Assembly: GCA_002255985.1 (NCBI GenBank)
Contig: NKIR01000001.1
Coordinates: forward strand, 490,914-554,913
Reading direction: 5' to 3'
Length of the DNA: 64,000 bases
Source of the DNA: Sphingomonadaceae bacterium PASS1
GTDB lineage: Bacteria > Pseudomonadota > Alphaproteobacteria > Sphingomonadales > Sphingomonadaceae
The position numbers were made by a program, and so were the translations under genes. Numbering within the stretch: the first letter of the stretch is position 1; every line of letters begins with the position of its first letter. Positions 16,145-24,579 of the stretch are shown here, piece by piece. The notes under the pieces are model-generated. The model worked only from the letters and a program-made list of their open reading frames with translations, did no database searches and had not been told where the DNA came from.

Positions 16145-18487
16145 ATGCCATCATTTGCGGAGTCGCTGGAAGCAACGCTTCACAACGCATTGAAACACGC
16201 AGGCGACCGTGCACATGAATATGCGACGCTTGAGCATTTGCTGCTCGCACTCATCGATGATGCAGATGCGGCAAAGGTCATGCAGGCATGTGGCGTCGAC
16301 TTGGGCGAGCTGTCCGACATCATCATCACCTATCTCGACACCGAACTCGAAAGCTTGCGTGTCGAAGGCAAGGTAGACCCCTCCCCCACCAGCGGCTTCC
16401 AACGCGTGGTTCAGCGCGCGATATTGCACGTGCAAAGCTCGGGCAAAGATGTCGTGACTGGCGCCAATGTTTTGGTGGCCCTGTTCTCCGAACGCGAAAG
16501 CTACGCCGTCTATTTCCTGCAGCAGCAGGATATGAGCCGCCTCGACGCGGTTTCATATATCAGCCATGGTATTGGCAAGGATGGCAAGCTTGCCGAGCCG
16601 CGCCCAGTCTCTGGTTCCGAGCAAAAGGGCGAAGAGCCTGAGGATACAAAGGCAAAGAAGGACAAGAAAGAGGGTGCGCTTGATCAGTTCACCGTCAATC
16701 TGAACGAAAAAGCCAAGCAGGGCCGCATTGATCCGCTCATCGGCCGTGCGGCTGAGGTCGATCGCACGGTGCAGATTTTGTGCCGCAGGTCGAAGAACAA
16801 CCCATTATATGTCGGCGAACCCGGCGTGGGCAAAACGGCCATCGCTGAAGGTCTGGCGCGTCGTATCGTCGAAAAGCAGGTACCAGAAGTATTGTTGCCC
16901 GCCGTGATTTATTCACTCGATATGGGCGCGCTTTTGGCCGGCACCCGCTACCGTGGTGATTTCGAAGAGCGGCTAAAGGCCGTGGTGTCGGAACTCGAAA
17001 AGCTGCCCGACGCGATATTGTTTATTGACGAAATTCATACTGTTATCGGCGCGGGTGCAACCAGCGGCGGCGCGATGGATGCATCCAACTTGCTGAAGCC
17101 AGCTTTGTCCGGCGGCACCATTCGCTGCATCGGTTCGACAACGTACAAAGAATTCCGCAACCATTTCGAAAAAGACCGCGCATTGCTGCGCCGGTTCCAA
17201 AAGATCGACGTCAACGAACCAAGCATTGAGGATACCATCAAAATCCTCGCCGGCCTGCGGCCCGCATTCGAAGAGCATCATAAAGTGAAGTACACGCCAG
17301 AGGCCATTAAGGCAGCGGTTGAACTGTCATCGCGCTACATCAATGACCGCAAGCAGCCCGATAAAGCTATCGACGTCATTGACGAGGTTGGCGCGATGCA
17401 AATGCTGGTTGCACCGTCAAAGCGTCGGAAGCTCATCACTGCGCGCGAGATTGAGGCTGTTATCGCCACCATCGCCCGCATCCCGCCTAAGCAGGTGTCC
17501 AGCGACGACAAGACCGCGCTCGGCACGCTTGAAGCCGACCTGAAGCGCGTTGTGTTTGGACAGGACAAGGCGATTGAGGTGCTTGCCAGCGCCATCAAGC
17601 TTAGCCGTGCTGGCTTGCGTGACACCGAAAAGCCCATCGGCAGCTATTTGTTCAGCGGCCCCACGGGCGTCGGCAAGACGGAAGTCGCGCGTCAGCTCGC
17701 GTCCATTCTTGGCATTCCGCTTAAGCGTTTCGACATGTCCGAATATATGGAGCGCCACAGCGTCAGCCGCCTGATCGGTGCGCCTCCGGGCTATGTCGGT
17801 TTTGACCAAGGCGGTCTGTTGACCGATGCCGTCGACCAAAGCCCGCACAGCGTGTTGTTGCTCGACGAAATCGAAAAAGCGCATCCTGACCTGTTCAACA
17901 TTCTGCTTCAGGTCATGGATAATGGCCGTCTGACGGACCATCATGGCAAGACCGTTGATTTCCGGAACGTCATTTTGATTATGACAACCAATGCGGGTGC
18001 CAGCGACATGGCCAAAGAAGGCATTGGTTTCGGCAATAACATCAGCAAGGAAGACGCTGGAGACGAAGCCGTCAAAAAGATGTTTGCGCCGGAATTCCGC
18101 AACCGTCTGGATGCAACCGTGCCATTTGGTTATCTGCCAACCGACGTTGTAGCGCGCGTTGTCGACAAGTTCATTTTGCAGCTTGAACTGCAACTCGCCG
18201 ACCAGAATGTGCACATCAAACTGGACGACGAAGCGCGCGCATGGCTCACCGAACGTGGCTATGACAAGCTATATGGCGCGCGCCCAATGGGACGGCTGAT
18301 CCAAGAAAAAATCAAACAGCCGCTTGCTGAGGAGCTTCTGTTTGGAAAACTCGTGCATGGCGGCGAAGTGGCTGTGCACATGAAAGACGGCGCACCAAAT
18401 TTTGAAGTAACGCCCGCTGCGCCCAAGGCCACAAAGCCTAAGGCACCCAAGAAAAAGGTCGTGAAAAAGGCAAGCAAGGCCGAGTAA
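16145..18487 (+). CDS. clpA: ATP-dependent Clp protease ATP-binding subunit ClpA
   Basis: A 780-residue AAA+ unfoldase that feeds substrates to ClpP. The N-terminal Clp_N domain (residues 1-150) starts MPSFAESLEATLHNAL. D1 has Walker A GEPGVGKTAIAEGLA and LFIDEIHT. D2 has GPTGVGKTEVARQLA, VLLLDEIEKAH and a ClpP-docking loop region near IGFGNN (IGF signature of ClpP-binding unfoldases). The C-terminus ends with a Lys/Ala/Pro-rich tail (PKATKPKAPKKKVVKKASK), longer than in E. coli ClpA. A clear AGGGAG precedes ATG 16145. clpS is not adjacent in this window. Confidence 0.97.
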   Translation: MPSFAESLEATLHNALKHAGDRAHEYATLEHLLLALIDDADAAKVMQACGVDLGELSDIIITYLDTELESLRVEGKVDPSPTSGFQRVVQRAILHVQSSGKDVVTGANVLVALFSERESYAVYFLQQQDMSRLDAVSYISHGIGKDGKLAEPRPVSGSEQKGEEPEDTKAKKDKKEGALDQFTVNLNEKAKQGRIDPLIGRAAEVDRTVQILCRRSKNNPLYVGEPGVGKTAIAEGLARRIVEKQVPEVLLPAVIYSLDMGALLAGTRYRGDFEERLKAVVSELEKLPDAILFIDEIHTVIGAGATSGGAMDASNLLKPALSGGTIRCIGSTTYKEFRNHFEKDRALLRRFQKIDVNEPSIEDTIKILAGLRPAFEEHHKVKYTPEAIKAAVELSSRYINDRKQPDKAIDVIDEVGAMQMLVAPSKRRKLITAREIEAVIATIARIPPKQVSSDDKTALGTLEADLKRVVFGQDKAIEVLASAIKLSRAGLRDTEKPIGSYLFSGPTGVGKTEVARQLASILGIPLKRFDMSEYMERHSVSRLIGAPPGYVGFDQGGLLTDAVDQSPHSVLLLDEIEKAHPDLFNILLQVMDNGRLTDHHGKTVDFRNVILIMTTNAGASDMAKEGIGFGNNISKEDAGDEAVKKMFAPEFRNRLDATVPFGYLPTDVVARVVDKFILQLELQLADQNVHIKLDDEARAWLTERGYDKLYGARPMGRLIQEKIKQPLAEELLFGKLVHGGEVAVHMKDGAPNFEVTPAAPKATKPKAPKKKVVKKASKAE

Positions 18488-18492
18488 AGCGT

Positions 18493-19554
18493 CTAATTCT
18501 GCCCGACTGGCAACAGTTGGGCAGACGGCCCTATACCGTTGAACAATTCTGGCTCGGTTCCGGTCATCCAGACCTGCGCGCCGGTTTCAGCCAGTAACGC
18601 GAACAATGCAGCGCGTCTTGACGGATCGAGATGCGCTGCAACTTCATCCAAAAGCAGGATTGGCGGTGCCTGACGCTGCGCGGACACCAGTGCGGCGTGG
18701 GCAAGGATGAGCGATAGCAATAAGGCCTTTTGCTCACCGGTCGAACACTGCTCCGCCATTTGGCCGGAATCCTTATGTATGACGTCAAGGTCTGCGCGAT
18801 GTGGACCAAATAATGTGCGCCCGGCGCTGGCATCACGGCTGCGGCCCTTACGCCAGATCGCGGCCAGATCACCCTCTGTTGGACCGGCCGCCTTATCGAC
18901 AAGGCTAATCAGCGGAACAGCAAATGGCCCGGAAGGCGCGCTTTGCAATTGGTCGCGCAAGGCACCAACCAAGCCGGAACGCGCAGCTTGAATGGTGTAA
19001 GCACTGTCGGCCATCTGCTGTTCGATTGCGTCCAACCACAGCGGGTCAGCGGGCACGGTCCCCGACAACAGCTTGTTGCGTTGCTGCATGGCCTTTTCAT
19101 AGCGGCTGCTGTGGCGCGCATGCTGAGGACTTAGTGCCAGCACAAGGCGGTCTAAAAACCGACGCCGCGCGGCTGAACCATCTGCAAACAGGCGGTCCAT
19201 CGCTGGCGTAAGCCAAATGACCGAAAGCCATTCGGCCAGGCTGTTAATGGACGCGTTGCTCTCGTTCACGCGGACTTTCCGGCGCTCGGGCTGTTCTGCA
19301 CTAACACCCGTTCCGATAACATTCCCCGACACTTCAGCAACGATGGCAAACCCACCGCCACCACCAGCGCGGACCATATCAGACATTGCAGCGCGCCGAA
19401 GGCCACGCCCCGGCACCAACAGCGAAACGGCCTCCAGGATGTTCGTCTTGCCCGCACCATTTGAGCCATGAAGTGCAATGAACTGCGCATTGGGACGGAT
19501 CTCAAGCGCGGCATGGTTGCGAAAATCATTCAAGGACAGGCGGGACAGGACCAT
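18493..19554 (-). CDS. recF: DNA replication/repair protein RecF
   Basis: A 353-residue SMC-like ATPase that loads RecA at gaps through the RecFOR pathway. Motifs: Walker A HGSNGAGKTNILEAV (residues 29-43), ABC-type signature STGEQKALLLSLILAHA, Walker B PPILLLDEVAAHLD, and LVLALSPQHARHSSRYEKAMQQRNKLL in the coiled arm. It converges on clpA with a five-base gap, and is away from dnaA/dnaN in this window, unlike the E. coli arrangement. Confidence 0.96.
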   Translation of the reverse strand: MVLSRLSLNDFRNHAALEIRPNAQFIALHGSNGAGKTNILEAVSLLVPGRGLRRAAMSDMVRAGGGGGFAIVAEVSGNVIGTGVSAEQPERRKVRVNESNASINSLAEWLSVIWLTPAMDRLFADGSAARRRFLDRLVLALSPQHARHSSRYEKAMQQRNKLLSGTVPADPLWLDAIEQQMADSAYTIQAARSGLVGALRDQLQSAPSGPFAVPLISLVDKAAGPTEGDLAAIWRKGRSRDASAGRTLFGPHRADLDVIHKDSGQMAEQCSTGEQKALLLSLILAHAALVSAQRQAPPILLLDEVAAHLDPSRRAALFALLAETGAQVWMTGTEPELFNGIGPSAQLLPVGQN

Positions 19555-19778
19555 ATAACGTGCCTGCTATAGTGGCATGTTCTGGTCAAGCCGCTTGTCG
19601 GAAAATCGCCAAACCAAATATTGGTATTTTTTCCCAACATATGAAATTGTTTCACGCTCGTCCGATACCAAGGACAGACCTAACTATATGATTTTATGAA
19701 ATACATCGAATTTGGCACGGCCTGTGCAGAGTATCCCGCATGGCCGGAATTGTCCGGTAGATTTTACAGGAACGTCAC

Positions 19779-19898
19779 ATGACACAATATGCACGCACCC
19801 AAATCGTTTCAGCCTTTGCCGCTGTATTTTGCGCGGTCATCACCATCGGTATCAGCATTGCACCAGCCGTAGCGCCTGTTGCAGCTATCGTTGCCTAA
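19779..19898 (+). CDS. Short hydrophobic peptide upstream of pspC
   Basis: A 39-residue frame with ATG at 19779 and AGGA 12 bases upstream: MTQYARTQIVSAFAAVFCAV then a hydrophobic, alanine-rich stretch ending AAIVA. It looks like a single membrane segment or a signal-peptide-like sequence. The gene lies 36 bases before the PspC gene in the same direction. Not in any family I can name; short alanine-rich peptides at this position occur in related genomes as I recall, but I cannot check that. Confidence 0.5.
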   Translation: MTQYARTQIVSAFAAVFCAVITIGISIAPAVAPVAAIVA

Positions 19899-19934
19899 AC
19901 ACATTAACGCAGTTCAAAACAAGGGAATGAAGAA

Positions 19935-20111
19935 ATGACACGTTTAACATTGGACAAAACCAACAAGAAGATTCTCGGTGTATGTGCCGGATTAGCGAAC
20001 TGGTCCGGGATGGACGCGATGATCATTCGCCTGATTTTTGCCGTCGCGACCGTGGTTGGTTTTGGCTCACCAGTCCTGATCTACATACTGCTGGCGATGA
20101 TACTCGACTAA
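19935..20111 (+). CDS. PspC domain protein
   Basis: A 58-residue protein matching the PspC domain: KKILGVCAGLANWSGMDAMIIRLIFAVATV, then a membrane helix (VGFGSPVLIYILLAMILD). PspC proteins relate to envelope stress in E. coli; this short form contains only the domain. ATG 19935 has a good GGGAATGAAG upstream. Confidence 0.85.
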   Translation: MTRLTLDKTNKKILGVCAGLANWSGMDAMIIRLIFAVATVVGFGSPVLIYILLAMILD

Positions 20112-20164
20112 ATCTGATTACTCCGCTAACTGTTATCGCAAGGTCAGGAGATCAGGAACCACAG

Positions 20165-20497
20165 ATGGCGGGGGACTTTTTTGACAGTCGAGGTCACGAC
20201 TATCGCGCATTTACGCGTAGCGGCGTCTCCATCACGGCAAGCGTCCGCGAACAAGGCGGGGGTCGACAAAAGGTTGAAGTTGTCGACCTATCCCAAGCGG
20301 GATTTCGGATGCGGACGGGGTCATTCATTGCACCCGATCGGATAATATTCCTGACATTGCCAGGATATAATCCGCTCGAAGCGCGCATCGCATGGCATGA
20401 AAATGAATATTACGGCTGTGAATTTGTCCAAAGACTGCATGAGGCCGTGTACGACGACATTGTCCGCAGATATCCGTTATTCAAGGTCCGCAATTAA
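20165..20497 (+). CDS. PilZ domain protein
   Basis: A 110-residue protein with the PilZ fold: RGHDYRAFTRSGVSI near the N-terminus (an R-x(3)-R-like element), VVDLSQAGFRMRT in place of the D/NxSxxG motif, and ARIAWHENEYYGCEFVQRL as the last strands. The D-L-S-x-A-G form suggests possible cyclic-di-GMP binding, though the full RxxxR motif is not clean. Start ATG 20165; the frame is open upstream without a better site. It converges on the beta-ketoacyl synthase gene. Confidence 0.8.
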   Translation: MAGDFFDSRGHDYRAFTRSGVSITASVREQGGGRQKVEVVDLSQAGFRMRTGSFIAPDRIIFLTLPGYNPLEARIAWHENEYYGCEFVQRLHEAVYDDIVRRYPLFKVRN

Positions 20498-20536
20498 GCG
20501 ATAATGCGTTGCCGCTTATTGCGGGCGTCATCGGAC

Positions 20537-21676
20537 CTAGGCAACCTTGCGCACAAAAACCGACCCCGCCGAATAGCCAGCCCCAAATGAGCAGATGAGA
20601 CCAAGGTCGCCTGCTTTCAGGTCCTGATTATGCTTATGAAACGCGATTATTGAACCGGCGCTTGAGGTGTTGGCATATGTGTCGAGGACAGTTGGGCTCT
20701 CATCCTCAACAGCTTCATGCCCGAGTACCTTTTGCGCGATAAGCCGGTTCATTCCGGTATTGGCCTGATGCAACCACAAGCGACGCAAATCTGCCCCCGA
20801 CAGGCCAAGGCTTTCTGCGTGCTCAAGGATCATCTGTCCAACCATAGGCACGACTTCCTTGAAAACCTTTCGGCCTTCCTGAACGAACAATTTGTCGTTG
20901 CGCGGTCCGCTCTGATCAACAGGGCCATTGCCATGCGCACGGTTCAAAAATCCGAAGTTGTTGCGGATATTGTTTGAAAACTGGGTTTTCAAACGGGTAC
21001 CCAAAATTTCCCAATGTTGCGCTGGGGCCAAGTCCTTTGCTTCGACCAAAATGGCGGTTGCCACATCGCCAAAGATAAAGTGGCTGTCACGATCGCGCCA
21101 GTTGAGATGGCCAGACGTGATTTCGGGATTTACGACCAAAACTGACCGGGCGTTGCCGCTGCGGATATAGTCGGCAGCCGTCTGGATGCCAAAGGTGGCC
21201 GACGAACAAGCGACATTCATATCGAAACCGAAACCGCGCTGCATGCCCAATTCATGCTGAATCTCGACGGCCATAGCAGGATAGCCTCGCTGCATATTAG
21301 ACGCCGCACATAAAACAGCGTCAACGTCCGCAATGTCTCGGCCAGCCTTAGCCAATGCGTCGCGACATGCCGCCACACCGATTTCCGCCATAAGGGAAAT
21401 CTGGTCATTCGGACGCTCTGCGTAGCGTGGCTCCATAATGTCCGGATCTAATATCGCGGTTTTGTCCATGACATGGCGCGACTTTATACCGCTGGCCTTC
21501 TCCACAAACTCAACCGAGCTGTGCGTCAGTGGCTCTGCATCGGGATGGGCGGCGTTATACCGATCGGCATAAGCGTTAAAGCTGGCAACGAGCTCCGCAT
21601 TGCTGATGGTATCTTCTGGCGTGAATAAGCCAGTAGCTGAAATGACCGGTATGGCGCCGTGCGCTGAATGCGACAT
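20537..21676 (-). CDS. Beta-ketoacyl-ACP synthase III-like (FabH family) protein
   Basis: A 379-residue thiolase-fold condensing enzyme. The catalytic Cys lies in MNVACSSATFG, the His in LWLHQANTGMN and the Asn in TYANTSSAGS, giving the complete C-H-N triad of FabH. It is longer than housekeeping FabH (about 320), with an extra N-terminal segment and an insertion around residues 215-250. I start at ATG 21676 (MSHSAHGAIPVI); the frame continues to 21793. Chain-initiating condensation with an acyl-CoA is the usual activity. It is divergent from a plsC-like gene, so a role in lipid synthesis is plausible. Confidence 0.85.
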   Translation of the reverse strand: MSHSAHGAIPVISATGLFTPEDTISNAELVASFNAYADRYNAAHPDAEPLTHSSVEFVEKASGIKSRHVMDKTAILDPDIMEPRYAERPNDQISLMAEIGVAACRDALAKAGRDIADVDAVLCAASNMQRGYPAMAVEIQHELGMQRGFGFDMNVACSSATFGIQTAADYIRSGNARSVLVVNPEITSGHLNWRDRDSHFIFGDVATAILVEAKDLAPAQHWEILGTRLKTQFSNNIRNNFGFLNRAHGNGPVDQSGPRNDKLFVQEGRKVFKEVVPMVGQMILEHAESLGLSGADLRRLWLHQANTGMNRLIAQKVLGHEAVEDESPTVLDTYANTSSAGSIIAFHKHNQDLKAGDLGLICSFGAGYSAGSVFVRKVA

Positions 21677-21796
21677 GTTTTTTCCCGCTTGTTTTTTGAT
21701 TGCGTCCGCGTGCCTAGCGCTTGCGTATTTATGAAACAAGACGTTTGAAAAGGTTTGCAACGCAGTTATGGAAGCAATGGGGGAGGAAGACAAAAT

Positions 21797-22402
21797 ATGT
21801 CTTTGAAGGAACGTCAGCCTAGCTGGCTGTCCCGCCTATTCAGGCGGGCATTGGTGGGGATATACAAACGCGGTGGATGGCATGCCCATGGCGTCGTGCC
21901 CGAATCGCGTAAATTCGTGGTGATTGCGGCGCCACACACCAGCAACTGGGATTTTGTTTATTTTCTGGGGTTAACGGATGACCTTGGAATTATGCCACAT
22001 TTCATGGCGAAATCCTCTCTCTTCCGTTGGCCATTTACCAACTTCATGCTCGACATGGGCGGTGTCCCGGTGGATCGTACATCGAACAAAAATTACGTTC
22101 AGCAGATGATTGATGAATTCGGCCGTAGAAAAAAATTCATGCTCACCATTGCCCCAGAAGGTACAAGGGGCAACGTCAAAGCGTGGAAAACGGGTTTTTA
22201 CCATATCGCCATGGGTGCCGGCGTGCCGCTGGTCGTTGGCATGATGGATTATCAGTCAAAATCCGGTGGCTTAGGGCCAGAGATTTGGCCCACGGGTGAT
22301 TATAAGGCTGACATGAAAAAGGTCGCCGAAATCTATTCTACTGTCGTGCCGAAATACCCTGCGAAAGGGATGACCGGCATTTTTGCAAAGGATGAAACAT
22401 GA
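21797..22402 (+). CDS. 1-acylglycerol-3-phosphate acyltransferase-like protein
   Basis: A 201-residue PlsC-type acyltransferase. The catalytic HxxxxD is HTSNWD in IAAPHTSNWDFVYF, the second motif is GGVPVDR, and the third is APEGTRGN. Short compared with PlsC proper (about 240), so it belongs to the small glycerol acyltransferase subgroup. It is membrane-associated, and the substrate is not certain. ATG 21797 has GGGAGGAAG about 10 bases upstream; an earlier in-frame start at 21755 is unlikely. The stop overlaps the next gene in ATGA. Confidence 0.83.
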   Translation: MSLKERQPSWLSRLFRRALVGIYKRGGWHAHGVVPESRKFVVIAAPHTSNWDFVYFLGLTDDLGIMPHFMAKSSLFRWPFTNFMLDMGGVPVDRTSNKNYVQQMIDEFGRRKKFMLTIAPEGTRGNVKAWKTGFYHIAMGAGVPLVVGMMDYQSKSGGLGPEIWPTGDYKADMKKVAEIYSTVVPKYPAKGMTGIFAKDET

Positions 22403-23208
22403 CAGCTATCGGTCAAACACTTGCAATCAACGCGACTGCCCTTCTCGCAGTCATACTTCTGCTCTGGGCTTATTCCGTCAAGATCCGCGATGTTTCGTTC
22501 ATTGATGCTTTTTGGGCGTTCGGAATGGTGCTGCTCGCGTGGGCAAGCTGGACGCAATCCGATGCACCCGGGACTCGGTCGCATTTGCTGCTTGGCCTGA
22601 CAACATTGTGGGGGCTTCGGCTTTCGCTGCATTTGTGGACACGCTGGCGTGCGCATGGCGAAGATCCGCGTTATGAAAAAATCATGCGTAGTGTGATGGA
22701 GAAAAAGGGGTGGAGCTGGAGCAAAACATCGCTGCAGTCGGTTTTTCTGACACAAGCCCCGTTGCTGTTCATCACGTGCCTGCCAGCACAGCTCGGCATC
22801 TCGTACAGCGATGGCGCGAACACAGCTTTAGGTCCGCTTGCATTTGCCGGCGCAATCATTGCGATCATTGGCATATTGTTTGAAACCATCGGTGATGCGC
22901 AGCTAAACGCCTTCCGGGACAACCCTGCCAACAAAGGCAAGGTGCTCGACACTGGCCTATGGCGCTATACCCGACACCCCAATTATTTCGGCGATGCATG
23001 CACGTGGTGGGGCATTTGGCTCATCGCATGTGAAACTGGACTGCCGGGTTGGATCAGCATCATTGGCCCGATCTTCCTGACCTTCACGCTCACGCGCTGG
23101 TCGGGCAAGCCGATGCTAGAATATGGCATGAAGAAAACGCGGCCCGGCTATGCGGAATATGTCGCGCGTACCTCAGGCTTCTTCCCGCTACCGCCAAAGT
23201 CGCGCTAA
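22399..23208 (+). CDS. DUF1295 (steroid-reductase-like) membrane protein
   Basis: A 269-residue integral membrane protein of the DUF1295 family, similar to the catalytic domain of steroid 5-alpha-reductases and isoprenylcysteine methyltransferases. About six hydrophobic helices are visible. The C-terminal active-site-like region is GLWRYTRHPNYFGDACTWWG and KTRPGYAEYVARTSGFFP. The ATGA overlap with the acyltransferase indicates coupled translation and a lipid-related role. The reaction is not known. Confidence 0.85.
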   Translation: MTAIGQTLAINATALLAVILLLWAYSVKIRDVSFIDAFWAFGMVLLAWASWTQSDAPGTRSHLLLGLTTLWGLRLSLHLWTRWRAHGEDPRYEKIMRSVMEKKGWSWSKTSLQSVFLTQAPLLFITCLPAQLGISYSDGANTALGPLAFAGAIIAIIGILFETIGDAQLNAFRDNPANKGKVLDTGLWRYTRHPNYFGDACTWWGIWLIACETGLPGWISIIGPIFLTFTLTRWSGKPMLEYGMKKTRPGYAEYVARTSGFFPLPPKSR

Positions 23209-23212
23209 GCCA

Positions 23213-24433
23213 TTACTTCGTCAGCCAGATTTCGCCATAGCCGTTAAAGGCGGGCGCGATCTTGTGTTTCACTTCGCGTTCCGGTGCGAATGCAAGATCT
23301 GGGAAGCGTTCGAACAACAAAGGCAAGGCGATTTTCGCCTGTGCCTTGCCTAGCCCTGCCCCCAAGCAATAATGCGCGCCGCCGCCAAAAGCGAAATGCT
23401 CAATACGCGGGCGTTCGATGTCAAACTTGTGCGGGTCAGGGTTCATTTCAGGATCGAAATGCGCGCCAAATAGCGACATGTGGATGGTGTCGCCTTGTTT
23501 GATCGACTTGTCCGCAACCTCCATGTCTTCATGCGCGCTCCGCAACACCTGCGTAACCGGTGGCTCAACACGCAGGATTTCGTCCATGGCATTGTCATAC
23601 AAATCTGGTCGCGTTCGAAACTTTGCCAACTGCTCAGGATTTTTCAAAAGCTGCACGACACCGGCACCCAACATGTCAGTCGTGGTGGAATTACCTGCAA
23701 TCAGCAGCAACCGGATCAGCAGAACGATGTCTTGCGTCGTCAGCGTATCACCCTGCTCCTCCGCCAATGCCAATCGCGTAATCAAGTCGTCCGACGGGTT
23801 GTTTCGCCGCGCATCCACTTCGCGGGCAAGATAGTCCGCGAGAACGGTAGTCGATTCCTCATATAAAGCGGTCTGCTCTTGTGTGCGGAACGGGTTTAAT
23901 GCCTGCATACAGCCAAGCGACCAGCGACGGAAATCTGCGCGATCAGCGGGGTTGATTCCAAGCAGTTCAGCCATGACTGTCGTGGGCAGAGGCGACCCGA
24001 AAAGTTGGACGAAATCGAACTCTCCATCCGTAGCCATAATATCGTCGGCAAGCCCTTGTGCAATGTGTTCAATCCGCGGCAGCAAAGCATCAACCGATCG
24101 CTTGTTAAAAGCCTGCAATACCAGCGTCCGTTGCCGCTTATGCTCTGGATCATCGAGCATCAGGATGGACAGTTCCTTGCTGTTATTGCCGTAAAGGGTT
24201 TTGGAAAAACTGCCCTCATTCGCTTTGCGCGGATCAGCGTTAAGATCGCGGTTTTTGATAAGCTCCGAAACTTCTTTGCCACGCGTCAGGAAATAGCGGC
24301 CCAGTTGCTGATCATGATGCACGGGATCGGCAGCACGCAAACGGTCCAACGGCACCCAAGGCGTTTCGCGGTACACGGGGTCCAATGCCGAAAGCTGATA
24401 ACCCGTTGGAAGCGGCAAATCTTCGTCGGCCAT
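23213..24433 (-). CDS. Cytochrome P450
   Basis: A 406-residue soluble bacterial P450. The heme signature is FAFGGGAHYCLGAGLGKAQ (Cys is the iron ligand), the K-helix ExxR is in DEILRVEPP, and the I-helix reads LLLIAGNSTTTDM. At the I-helix position usually occupied by Asp/Glu (AGx[DE]T) this protein has Ser, so proton delivery may differ. No redox partner gene is adjacent. It converges on the DUF1295 gene with a four-base gap. Substrate unknown; hydroxylation of a lipid or terpenoid is a guess. Confidence 0.93.
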   Translation of the reverse strand: MADEDLPLPTGYQLSALDPVYRETPWVPLDRLRAADPVHHDQQLGRYFLTRGKEVSELIKNRDLNADPRKANEGSFSKTLYGNNSKELSILMLDDPEHKRQRTLVLQAFNKRSVDALLPRIEHIAQGLADDIMATDGEFDFVQLFGSPLPTTVMAELLGINPADRADFRRWSLGCMQALNPFRTQEQTALYEESTTVLADYLAREVDARRNNPSDDLITRLALAEEQGDTLTTQDIVLLIRLLLIAGNSTTTDMLGAGVVQLLKNPEQLAKFRTRPDLYDNAMDEILRVEPPVTQVLRSAHEDMEVADKSIKQGDTIHMSLFGAHFDPEMNPDPHKFDIERPRIEHFAFGGGAHYCLGAGLGKAQAKIALPLLFERFPDLAFAPEREVKHKIAPAFNGYGEIWLTK

Positions 24434-24579
24434 ATTTTCCCCAATTGCGAACTGTCAATATTTTTGAACTTTCAGCAATTGATAGGCAAATGCCCTATTA
24501 AGTCAAAGGGGTTAAACGGAAATCTGATGAAGAAATTTTGCGGCGCGGCCACCCGTTACGCCAATGCAGATGCCCCGAA

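Noticed and set aside
17417-18214. Minus-strand 265-residue frame over clpA
   Set aside because: Antisense to ClpA D2 domain; no family motif.
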